Positions 53,800-61,695 of a stretch of DNA of 64,000 nt are shown one piece after another. Origin of the DNA: Streptomyces sp. HSG2. GTDB lineage: Bacteria; Actinomycetota; Actinomycetes; Streptomycetales; Streptomycetaceae. The DNA lies in NCBI RefSeq assembly GCF_016598575.1, contig NZ_CP066801.1, positions 2,852,001 through 2,916,000 on the forward strand. The letters are read 5' to 3'. A program made the position numbers and the translations under genes. The first letter of the stretch is position 1; every line of letters starts with the position of its first letter. The notes below the pieces were generated by a model that saw nothing but the letters and a program-made list of their open reading frames with translations, made no database searches and was not told where the DNA came from.

Positions 53800-54735
53800 T
53801 CAGTCCGCTGCGGCTGCCAGCGCGGCGCGCAGCCGACCCGCGGAGTCCTCCAGAAGGCGGGCGGCCGTCGGGCCGTCCACATCGGCCAGCAGGGTCAGGA
53901 TGGCGTGCTTGACCCGACCGCCGTTGGCGGCCAACGCCCGCTCGACCTCGTGGTCGGGCGCGCCGGTGGCCAGCGAGACGATGCGGCGCGAGCGGGCGCG
54001 CAGCTTCTCGTTGGTGGCGCGCAGGTCGACCATGAGGTTCCCGTACGTCTTGCCGAGTCTGATCATCGTGATCGTCGACAGCGTGTTGAGGACGAGTTTC
54101 TGGGCGGTCCCGGCCTTCAGCCGGGTGGAGCCGGCGATCAGCTCCGGTCCGACGACCACCTCGATGCCGTGGTCGCACGCCGCGGCCAGGGCGCTGCCGC
54201 GGTTGCACGCCAGCCCCACCGTCAGGGCGCCGCGGGCGCGGGCGTGTTCCACCGCCCCCAGCGCGTAGGGCGTGCGGCCCGAGGCGGAGATCCCGACCAC
54301 GGTGTCGTCGCGGCCGATGCCGAGCGCCTCCAGGTCGGCGCGGCCGGCCTCGGCGGAGTCCTCGGCGCCCTCGACGGAGGAGACCACCGCCCGGCGCCCG
54401 CCCGCGATCACCCCGACGACCTGTCCTGGGGAGGTCCCGAAGGTCGGCGGGCACTCGGCGGCGTCCAGTACCCCCAGCCTGCCCGCGGTGCCCGCCCCCG
54501 CGTGGACCAGCCGGCCGCCTCGGGCCATGCGGGCCGCGACGGCGTCGACGGCGGCGGCGATCTCCGGCAACCGTTCGGCGACCGCGGCGGCCACGCTCGC
54601 GTCCTCGGCGTTCATCGCCCGGGCGATGGCGAGGGTGTCCAGGCGGTCGATGTCGGCCAGTTCGGGTCGGTACGCCTCGGTGGTCAGGGTGTCCAGCCTC
54701 TCGGCCGGCCCGGTTCGGCGGGGGGTCGCGTTCAC
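53800..54735 (-). CDS. murQ: N-acetylmuramic acid 6-phosphate etherase
   Basis: Splits the lactyl ether of MurNAc-6-phosphate to GlcNAc-6-phosphate and lactate for cell-wall recycling. The 311-residue SIS-domain protein has HAGAGTAGRLGVLDAAECPP with catalytic Glu94 and VEGAEDS with Glu125 (equivalents of E. coli Glu83 and Glu114), and SASGRTPYAL as the sugar-phosphate loop. Its product can flow into the NagA pathway encoded 15 kb away. It is the first gene of the murQ-murP pair; no murR regulator is adjacent. ATG follows GAGGAG. Confidence 0.95.
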   Translation of the reverse strand: MNATPRRTGPAERLDTLTTEAYRPELADIDRLDTLAIARAMNAEDASVAAAVAERLPEIAAAVDAVAARMARGGRLVHAGAGTAGRLGVLDAAECPPTFGTSPGQVVGVIAGGRRAVVSSVEGAEDSAEAGRADLEALGIGRDDTVVGISASGRTPYALGAVEHARARGALTVGLACNRGSALAAACDHGIEVVVGPELIAGSTRLKAGTAQKLVLNTLSTITMIRLGKTYGNLMVDLRATNEKLRARSRRIVSLATGAPDHEVERALAANGGRVKHAILTLLADVDGPTAARLLEDSAGRLRAALAAAAD

Positions 54736-54960
54736 CTGGTCTCCTCGGGGATGCCCGGGGCCCCGGCGCGCTCGTGCCGGGCGACGGTCCCGGTCCGGCG
54801 GCCTCGGCGCGGGCGCGCGGGCCGCCGCGTCACCCGGGACGTCCGTTCCGGGACGGGCCCATCATCGTCCGCCGCCGCCCTCGGCGCCGGCGGAGCGGCC
54901 GGCCGCGGCACCCTCGGCGCGGTGCGGAGGACAGGGTGCGGAGTGCGCACAATGGGGGGC

Positions 54961-55344
54961 ATGGAACACCCCCTCAGCCCGCCGGAACGGGCGCTGCACG
55001 CCGCCCGGGCCCTCGTCCTGGCCGACCTCGCCGCCGGCGCGGTGGCAGAGCCGGACGTCGTGTCGCTGGTCGAGGAGTCCGTCACGCACCGCCGCTGGTG
55101 GGTGGAGCAGTGGCCCGAGGGCGCCGCGTTCCTGCCCGGCCTGGTGGCCCAGGACGTGCAGGACGCGCTCCTGGAGCGATACGGCCGCTGGCCGGTCTGC
55201 CCGGTGTGCGAGCCGGGGGACCCGCACGCGCTGGACGTCGATCCCGAGCTCGGCGAGGACCCGCACTGGGTGTGCGCGGAGGCGGGCGTGCGGGTCGCCC
55301 CGCTGGGCGCGCTGGGCGGCTCCGCCGGGAGGGACGCCCGATGA
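54961..55344 (+). CDS. Small uncharacterised protein
   Basis: A 127-residue acidic protein. The first part is helical (RALHAARALVLADLAAGA), the second has CPVCEPGDPHALDVD and a later Cys (HWVCAEAG), suggesting a small zinc site. No known family. It is coupled to the DUF4031 gene by an ATGA overlap, so the two may work together. The start ATG is probable, with a GGGGGG stretch upstream. Confidence 0.65.
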   Translation: MEHPLSPPERALHAARALVLADLAAGAVAEPDVVSLVEESVTHRRWWVEQWPEGAAFLPGLVAQDVQDALLERYGRWPVCPVCEPGDPHALDVDPELGEDPHWVCAEAGVRVAPLGALGGSAGRDAR

Positions 55345-55625
55345 CCCTCTACATCGACCCGCCGACCTGGCCCGGCCACGGGCGCCTCTGGTCCCACCTG
55401 ATCAGCGACGTCTCGTTCGCGGAGCTGCACGTGTTCGCGAGCCGGCTCGGGGTGCCGGGGCGCGCCTTCGACGGCGACCACTACGACCTCCCGGAGCACC
55501 GCTACGCGGACGCCGTCGGCGCCGGCGCGGTCGAGATCGGCAGCCGGGAGGTGGTGCGGTTGTTGCACGGCGCGGGCCTGCGCCGGCGGCGGGGAGGGCG
55601 CGCGTCGATCGGCTCCCGGCGCTAG
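55341..55625 (+). CDS. DUF4031 domain-containing protein
   Basis: A 94-residue protein with the DUF4031 signature: MTLYIDPPTWPGHGRLWSHL is its beginning and FASRLGVPGRAFDGDHYDLP its centre. This family is widespread in actinobacteria and proteobacteria with no defined activity. Its ATG overlaps the preceding stop codon. The C-terminal tail is basic. Confidence 0.88.
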   Translation: MTLYIDPPTWPGHGRLWSHLISDVSFAELHVFASRLGVPGRAFDGDHYDLPEHRYADAVGAGAVEIGSREVVRLLHGAGLRRRRGGRASIGSRR

Positions 55626-55656
55626 CGCGGACGGGACGCGGGCGGTGGTCCGGGCA

Positions 55657-56337
55657 TCAGGGACCGCTCCCGGTGCCGGTGTCCGGGTCCGGGGGGTGCG
55701 GGGCCGCCTCGCGCAGCTCGGCCGCGAGGTTGCGGCGGGCGGCCGGTTCCCAGGCGCGCCGGCCGTGCGGTGTCCGGAAGAGCCGGGGGAGGGCCAGGAG
55801 TCGGCGCAGCAGCTCGGCGCGGCCGGCGCGGAAGACGTCGTCCGGGACGAAGGCGTACTCGGCCCGGACGGCCGCGGCGTAGGCGGCGTATTCCGGCGGT
55901 GATCCGGCGAGGACCGCGAGGTCGGCGTCGCAGAGGACCTGCCCGTCGCGATCGTCGGGCTCCGGGTCGTGGGTGGCGGTGAGCCGCACCAGCCGCGCGA
56001 CCCCGGCGGTCTTGTCCTCCGGTACCCCGGCCTCGCGCAGCGCCCGCTCGGCCAGGCGCGCCGAGCGTTCCTCGTTCTCGGACCGGTCGGGCCGGTACAC
56101 GGCGTCGTGGAACCAGGCGGCCAGCCGCACGACGTCGGGGTCGGCGGCGTGTTCCCGGAGCAGGTCGATCCGGTCGAGGACGGCGGTCAGGTGGTCGAGG
56201 GTGTGGTATCGGCGCTGGGGCTCGCGCCAGCGGGCCATCAGGTCCTCGGCGTACGGGGCGGGGTCGGGGCCGGCGCCGCCGCGTGCCCGGTTCAGGGCCG
56301 CCGCGAAACGCTCGGGCGTGGGGTCCGGGTCCGTCAT
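55657..56337 (-). CDS. HD-domain hydrolase-like protein
   Basis: A 226-residue protein. RRYHTLDHLTAVLDRIDLL, then AAWFHDAVYRP give the H...HD metal motif of the HD superfamily, with VCDADLAVL for the last Asp (LCDADLAVLAGSP in this sequence). It is related to predicted metal-dependent phosphohydrolases of about 200 residues. Its substrate is unknown. The ATG overlaps the stop of the helicase gene (ATGA), so it is translated with it. Confidence 0.85.
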   Translation of the reverse strand: MTDPDPTPERFAAALNRARGGAGPDPAPYAEDLMARWREPQRRYHTLDHLTAVLDRIDLLREHAADPDVVRLAAWFHDAVYRPDRSENEERSARLAERALREAGVPEDKTAGVARLVRLTATHDPEPDDRDGQVLCDADLAVLAGSPPEYAAYAAAVRAEYAFVPDDVFRAGRAELLRRLLALPRLFRTPHGRRAWEPAARRNLAAELREAAPHPPDPDTGTGSGP

Positions 56338-58457
56338 ACGCCCATGGTGGCCGGTCGGTCCCCGGAACGGTCGGTCGGGTCCAGCCGGGCGGGCAGAGGG
56401 CGGGCGTGGGTCACGATCAGGCCCGAGACGGCGCGGGTCAGGCAGACGTACAGCCGCCGCAGCCCGGTGCGCTCGTCGGGTTCCCCCTCCACGACGGCCG
56501 CGGGTTCCGCCAGGACGACGTGGTCGTACTCCAGTCCCTTCGCCAGTGACGCGGGGACGAGGGCGAGCCGCGCGCCCGGGGTGGTCGGTTCGCCCGGGCG
56601 CAGGTGCCCGACGCCCGCCGCCGCGAGCGCCTCGGCCAGTTCCGGGACGGCCGCGTCGGCGGCGATGAGACCGACCGAGCCCTCCCGGGCGAGCATCTCG
56701 CGGCAGGCTGCCACGGTGTGGGTCAGGCCGGAGGCGGGGTCGGTGGCGCGCACCTCGAAGAAGCCCGGGTTCACCCGCGCGGACGCCACCGGGGTCAGGT
56801 CGGGCGCGATGTGCGGGATCAGTCGGGAGGCATAGGCGATCACGTCCCCGGGGACGCGGAAGCCGGCCGTCAGCTCCTCCACGACGCCGTCGGCCTTGCC
56901 GAGGTGGACCAGGGCCTGTGACCAGCTCGGGGTGGCCCAGGGCGTGGTGCCCTGCGCGAGGTCGCCGAGGACGGTGGCGCTGCCCGTGGAGCAGCGGCGG
57001 CCCACCGCCCGGTACTGCATGGGGGAGAGGTCCTGGGCCTCGTCCAGGACCACGTGCCCCAGGGACGGGGTGCGCTCGACCAGGTCCATGGCCTCGTCGA
57101 TCAGCACGGCGTCCGCGGGAGACCACGGGGCGGCCCTCGTCGACCGGGGACGCCGCGGCCACACGATCGCCCGCTGCTCGTGCGCGTCGAGGACGCCCCG
57201 GGCGTGGGTGGCGAGGAAGTCGGCGTCCGAGAGCAGGCGCAGCACCAGTCGGGCCGGGTCGACCGCGGGCCAGACGGCGCGGACGGCCGCCTTGACCGCG
57301 CGGTCGCGGGCCACCGCGTCCTGTACCCGGTCGTCGGGGGCCTCGCCGGCCTCCTCCATCCGGACCAGGACCGCGTGGGCGATCCGCCGGGGCAGCGCGG
57401 CCCGACCGGCGTCGTACCGCAGGCCACGCTCCGACAGCTCGGTCACCAGGCCGTCGACCTCCTCCGCCGGTATCCGCAGGCGCCGGGAGCCGCGGACCAC
57501 GACCACCGGCTCGGTGGCCCGGGCGACGTGTGCGAACAGGGCCCGGCGCACCACCGCGGCCATCCGCGCGTCGCCCTTGATCATCGCTGCGGCGGGGGTG
57601 TCCGTTCCCCGGATCGTCACATGCGACACGAGGTCCTCGACGGTGGCCTGGCGCACCGACAGCTCGCCCAGGGCGGGGAGGACCTGCTCGATGTAGTGGA
57701 GGAAGGACCGGTTCGGTCCGACCACCAGGGTGCCGGTGCGGGCCAGCCGCTCCCGGTGCGCGTACAGGAGGTAGGCGAGCCGGTGCAGGCCGACGGCGGT
57801 CTTCCCGGTGCCCGGCCCACCCTGGACGCAGACCGTGCCGCCGAGGCCGGCGCGCACGATCCGGTCCTGCTCCGGCTGGATGGTGGCCACGATGTCGCGC
57901 ATCGGGCCGACGCGCGGTCGTTCGATCTCCCGTTGGAGCAGCCGGCCGCCCTCCGGTCCGCGGTCCGGGTCGGTGAGGTGCTCGTCCTCGTAGGCGGTGA
58001 GGTCGCCGCCGGTGTGGCCGAAGCGCCTTCGCAGCGCGACGCCGAGCGGGTCCCGTCTGGACGCCCGGTAGAAGGGCAGGGAGACCGGCGCCCGCCAGTC
58101 GACGACCATGGGGTCGCCGGAGGTGTCGTGGACGTGCCGGCGGCCCACGTGGAACCGTTCCCCCGCGAAGTCGCCGGTCTCGGACGGGTCGGCGGGGGGC
58201 TCGTAGTCGAGGCGCCCGAAGAACAGGGGGGTGTCCTCCCGGTCCGCCAGCTCCTCGACGCGCTTCTCGATCCGGCGCCCCAGGGCGGCGGCGGCCACCC
58301 GGTTCGCCGCGACGTCGCCGATGTCGAGGGACTCGGCGTCCTCCCGCATGGCCCGCAGCGCCGCCCGGGAGGCGGCGAGGTGGGCCCGCTCGCGGGCGAG
58401 CGTCGGGTCGGGTCCGGCCGAGGCGTCGGGCGCGTCGGCGTGTGCGGGCGTGGGCAT
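56334..58457 (-). CDS. HelD-like RNA polymerase-associated ATPase
   Basis: A 707-residue UvrD/HelD superfamily protein. It has an N-terminal coiled-coil region (about 20-75, ARERAHLAASRAALRAMRE), Q-motif IQPEQDRIVRAG, Walker A QGGPGTGKTAVG (213-220), Walker B VLDEAQDLSPMQ, and a C-terminal 2A-like part with LYVCLTRAVSG. This layout is that of actinobacterial class II HelD/HelR, which remove stalled RNA polymerase or protect it from rifamycins. No rifamycin-associated element is visible upstream, so I cannot call it HelR. It is coupled to the HD gene. Confidence 0.87.
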   Translation of the reverse strand: MPTPAHADAPDASAGPDPTLARERAHLAASRAALRAMREDAESLDIGDVAANRVAAAALGRRIEKRVEELADREDTPLFFGRLDYEPPADPSETGDFAGERFHVGRRHVHDTSGDPMVVDWRAPVSLPFYRASRRDPLGVALRRRFGHTGGDLTAYEDEHLTDPDRGPEGGRLLQREIERPRVGPMRDIVATIQPEQDRIVRAGLGGTVCVQGGPGTGKTAVGLHRLAYLLYAHRERLARTGTLVVGPNRSFLHYIEQVLPALGELSVRQATVEDLVSHVTIRGTDTPAAAMIKGDARMAAVVRRALFAHVARATEPVVVVRGSRRLRIPAEEVDGLVTELSERGLRYDAGRAALPRRIAHAVLVRMEEAGEAPDDRVQDAVARDRAVKAAVRAVWPAVDPARLVLRLLSDADFLATHARGVLDAHEQRAIVWPRRPRSTRAAPWSPADAVLIDEAMDLVERTPSLGHVVLDEAQDLSPMQYRAVGRRCSTGSATVLGDLAQGTTPWATPSWSQALVHLGKADGVVEELTAGFRVPGDVIAYASRLIPHIAPDLTPVASARVNPGFFEVRATDPASGLTHTVAACREMLAREGSVGLIAADAAVPELAEALAAAGVGHLRPGEPTTPGARLALVPASLAKGLEYDHVVLAEPAAVVEGEPDERTGLRRLYVCLTRAVSGLIVTHARPLPARLDPTDRSGDRPATMGV

Positions 58458-58721
58458 GGGACTGCCTCCGGGGGTGGTGCCGGCGTGGACGGTCGCGGGC
58501 CGGGCGCGATGGGCGCGCGGCGCGGTGATGCCGGCCGGTTCCGTCCGGGCGGCGGCGCTCCGGGGAGGAGGCGGGCGGGAGGGGCGATTCTAGGGAGCCG
58601 TGCGGTCTTCGCGCCGGCGATTTGCGTTCCGGCGCCCGGCTCGGCCCTCCCCGGTGTCCGACGCCCGGATTCGGTCCGCGGACCGAGGCCGGGCGGTGGC
58701 CGGGAGTCGCACACTGGAACC

Positions 58722-58907
58722 ATGAGTGCGACGACCCTCTTTCCGGCGGCGGCGCCGGGCCGCCCGTCGGGCGCGACGGCCGTCGTGGGCGGCCATCGCC
58801 ATCGGCTCGGCGACGCCCTGCGCGCCGTGCGGGTGTTCGTGGGGGCCGCGTTCGACGTGGTCGTCCTCGGCGAGTACGGCGAGGAGGCCGGTGTCCGCGG
58901 CCGGTGA
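58722..58907 (+). CDS. Small uncharacterised protein
   Basis: A 61-residue peptide: TLFPAAAPGRPSGATAVVGG then GDALRAVRVFVGAAFDVVVL. No family recognised. It reads as coding by GC-rich third positions and lies between two helicase genes. The start ATG has a weak ribosome binding site (GGGAG, 13 bases upstream). Confidence 0.55.
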   Translation: MSATTLFPAAAPGRPSGATAVVGGHRHRLGDALRAVRVFVGAAFDVVVLGEYGEEAGVRGR

Positions 58908-59015
58908 GGCCGCACCCGCCCCGCCGCGGCGGCCCCCGGGTCACCGGGTGCCGTCGGACCCCGGTCGCGCCGGGGCCCCGGAAGGCGCGGGCCGCGGGGA
59001 ACCTCGCCGACGGGC

Positions 59016-60653
59016 TCAGTCCGACAGCAGGTCGTGGGCGTCGACGATGCGGTACGCGTAGCCCTGCTCGGCGAGGAACCGTTGGCGGTGCGCGGCGTAG
59101 TCCTGGTCGACGGTGTCCCGGGCGACGACGGAGTAGAAATGTGCCTGGTGCCCGTCGGCCTTGGGCCGCAACACCCGGCCCAGGCGCTGTGCCTCCTCCT
59201 GGCGTGAGCCGAAGGTGCCGGACACCTGGATGGCCACCGTCGCCTCCGGCAGGTCGACGGAGAAATTGGCCACCTTGGACACCACCAACACGCCGATCTC
59301 GCCCTCCCGGAAGGCGTCGAAGAGCTTCTCCCGCTGCGCGTTGGGCGTCTCGCCCTTGATCACCGGCGCCCCGAGATGCTCCCCCAATTCGTCGAGCTGG
59401 TCGATGTACTGCCCGATGACCAGGGTCTGCCGGCCGGCGAAGCGGCGTACCAAGGCCTCGGTGACCTTGCGTTTGGTCTCCGTCGTCGCGCAGAAGCGGT
59501 ACTTCTCCTCCGTCTCCGCCGTGGCGTACGCCAGCCGCTCGGACTCGGTGAGGTCCACCCGGACCTCGACGCAGTCGGCGGGCGCGATGTAGCCCTGCGC
59601 CTCGATCTCCTTCCACGGCGCGTCGAACCGCTTGGGACCGATCAGGGAGAACACGTCCGACTCCCGGCCGTCCTCCCGGACCAGCGTCGCGGTGAGGCCG
59701 AGGCGGCGGCGGGCCTGGAGGTCGGCGGTGAACTTGAACACCGGGGCCGGAAGCAGGTGCACCTCGTCGTAGACGATCAGGCCCCAGTCCCGGGAGTCGA
59801 ACAGCTCCAGGTGCGGGTAGACGCCCTTCCGCCTCGTCGTGAGCACCTGGTACGTGGCGATGGTGACCGGCCGGATCTCCTTGCGCGCCCCGCTGTACTC
59901 GCCGATCTCGTCCTCGGTCAGCGACGTCCGCCGCACCAGTTCGTGCTTCCACTGCCGGGCCGAGACGGTGTTCGTCACCAGGACCAGTGTGGTGGACCGG
60001 GCCTGGGCCATCGCCCCCGCGCCGACGAGCGTCTTGCCGGCCCCGCAGGGCAGCACGACCACGCCGGACCCGCCGTGCCAGAAGTTCTCCACCGCCTGCT
60101 TCTGGTACGGGCGCAGCGCCCAGCCGTCCTCGGCCAACTCGATCGGGTGCGCCTCGCCGTCCACGTACCCGGCGAGGTCCTCCGCCGGCCAGCCCAGCTT
60201 CAGCAACGTCTGTTTGATCTGGCCCCGTTCGGAGGGGTGCACGGCCACCGTGTCGGGGTCGATCCTGGCGCCGACCAGCGGGGCGACCCGCCGGGACCGG
60301 AGCACCTCCTCCAGGACCGGACGGTCGGTGGTGGTCAGGACGAGGCCGTGCGCGGGGTGCTTGGCGAGGGTCAGCCGGCCGTAGCGGTCCATCGTCTCGG
60401 CGATGTCGACGAGCAGTGCGTGGGGCACCGGGTAGCGGCTGTACGTCACCAGCGCGTCGATCACCTGCTCGGCGTCGTGACCGGCCGCGCGCGCGTTCCA
60501 CAGCCCCAGCGGGGTCACCCGGTAGGTGTGGATGTGCTCCGGTGCCCTCTCCAGCTCGGCGAAGGGGGCGATGGCCCGTCGGCAGGCGTCGGCCGTCTCG
60601 TGGTCGACCTCCAGCAGCAGGGTCTTGTCGGACTGGACGATCAGGCAGGACAC
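59016..60653 (-). CDS. DNA repair helicase XPB-like
   Basis: A 545-residue superfamily 2 helicase related to eukaryotic XPB/ERCC3 and common in actinobacteria. N-terminal damage-recognition part, Walker A LPCGAGKTLVGA (about 201-212), DEVH box (about 296-299), SGTFGSRQEEAQRLGRVLRP as motif VI. ATP-dependent DNA unwinding in repair is inferred from the family. GTG 60653 stands 5 bases after GGAGG; a GTG two codons earlier would sit inside that ribosome binding site. Confidence 0.93.
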   Translation of the reverse strand: MSCLIVQSDKTLLLEVDHETADACRRAIAPFAELERAPEHIHTYRVTPLGLWNARAAGHDAEQVIDALVTYSRYPVPHALLVDIAETMDRYGRLTLAKHPAHGLVLTTTDRPVLEEVLRSRRVAPLVGARIDPDTVAVHPSERGQIKQTLLKLGWPAEDLAGYVDGEAHPIELAEDGWALRPYQKQAVENFWHGGSGVVVLPCGAGKTLVGAGAMAQARSTTLVLVTNTVSARQWKHELVRRTSLTEDEIGEYSGARKEIRPVTIATYQVLTTRRKGVYPHLELFDSRDWGLIVYDEVHLLPAPVFKFTADLQARRRLGLTATLVREDGRESDVFSLIGPKRFDAPWKEIEAQGYIAPADCVEVRVDLTESERLAYATAETEEKYRFCATTETKRKVTEALVRRFAGRQTLVIGQYIDQLDELGEHLGAPVIKGETPNAQREKLFDAFREGEIGVLVVSKVANFSVDLPEATVAIQVSGTFGSRQEEAQRLGRVLRPKADGHQAHFYSVVARDTVDQDYAAHRQRFLAEQGYAYRIVDAHDLLSD

Positions 60654-60659
60654 GTACAC

Positions 60660-61189
60660 CTCCGGACGTGGGACCGCTCCGTGACGGACGACACACCGCG
60701 ACGGCTCGTGAGCCGCCCCGTGCCCGACGCCGCCGGGGCGTCACGGCGGGTGTGCCGGGACCGCGCGTCGCCCTCGGAGTGGGACTCCCGCGCGCAAACA
60801 GGGAATTCTACCCCGCCGGGCGAACCCGCCGGGCGAAAAGGGCGTCGTGCGGCGGCGCCCTAGTGCTGGACGCCAACGCGGCTCCGCCGGGGACCGGGCG
60901 TCGCGAGCGGCGGCATCGAGTTCGTCACCTCGATGCCGGTGTGACGACGGGTTCCGGGCTTGCCCCTTCGATCGGGTGAATCCGTGGTTCCGGTATGTGC
61001 CTGTGGAGCGGATGGGGGTGCCGCGTCCGCTCCTCGGCGGGGCCGCAGGGTCAGGGCCCTCCGGCCCTGTCGGCCGACCCTCGGGTCGGTCTCGCGGTGG
61101 GGCGGGCGCCGAGACGTGGCGATTACGCCTTGTTGTCGAATGGCTACTCTCTGAGTGCACGTCATCGGGCTCGACATACAGGGAGCAGC
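60660..61189. other. Intergenic region between XPB helicase and the secreted protein gene
   Basis: About 530 bases between divergent genes. I see no gene or RNA. A GGGCG/CGCCC-type imperfect hairpin lies near 60840-60860. Open frames on both strands are typical GC-rich noise. The promoter of the secreted-protein gene should be near 61120-61160. Confidence 0.4.
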
Positions 61190-61585
61190 ATGTTCACGTA
61201 CACGTGGTCCCGGCGCGCGGCCGTCGCTCTGGCCGCCGTGACGACCGGGGCGGTGACGGCCGGCGTCGCCGTGGCCGTCGCCGACAACGTCAGGGCGCCC
61301 TACGCTCAGGCGGGGGCCACCGTCGACTCCAAGGGGGAGATCCGCAGTGCCAAGGGCGTGGAGGAGGTGAGGCGACTCGGGCCTGGCGAGTACTGCGTGG
61401 TCTTCACCGACCCTGACTTCCACCCCGCGCGGGTGCTGCCCAGCGTCAGCGCCCTGCAGCGCGCCCGGATCGTCAACTACACGTGGGCCGCCGGGTGTGG
61501 CGCCGCCGAGCACGCGGCGAAGGTGTGGACCACCGATCACAGCGGCGCGGTCGCGGACTCCTGGTTCTCCATCGTCGTGCACTGA
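61190..61585 (+). CDS. Small secreted protein, unknown function
   Basis: A 131-residue protein with a signal peptide: TWSRRAAVALAAVTTGAVTA and a probable cleavage after VAVAVA. The mature domain contains EEVRRLGPGEYCVVFTDPDF and AAGCGAAEHAAKVWTTDHSG with two Cys likely forming a disulfide. It resembles widespread small secreted Streptomyces proteins without a defined role. ATG behind AGGGAG. Confidence 0.75.
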   Translation: MFTYTWSRRAAVALAAVTTGAVTAGVAVAVADNVRAPYAQAGATVDSKGEIRSAKGVEEVRRLGPGEYCVVFTDPDFHPARVLPSVSALQRARIVNYTWAAGCGAAEHAAKVWTTDHSGAVADSWFSIVVH

Positions 61586-61695
61586 CAGGCGCCCCGCGCG
61601 GCGGTGATGTCCGGGGTGGCGGTCGCGATGCTCGCGTCCGTCACCACCGGACCGCCTGGCGCCGCGCGGCCTGCGCCCAACGCGGACTCGCGCCG

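Noticed and set aside
58458..58720. Rifamycin-associated element upstream of the HelD-like gene
   Set aside because: No 19-bp palindrome of the known GGGGCTTGC type found; only ordinary GC-rich sequence.
55657..60744. A very long open frame (about 1,700 codons) on the minus strand
   Set aside because: Only its last 226 codons (HD protein) have protein-like features. The rest is antisense-frame noise through the helicase genes, common in DNA of this GC content.
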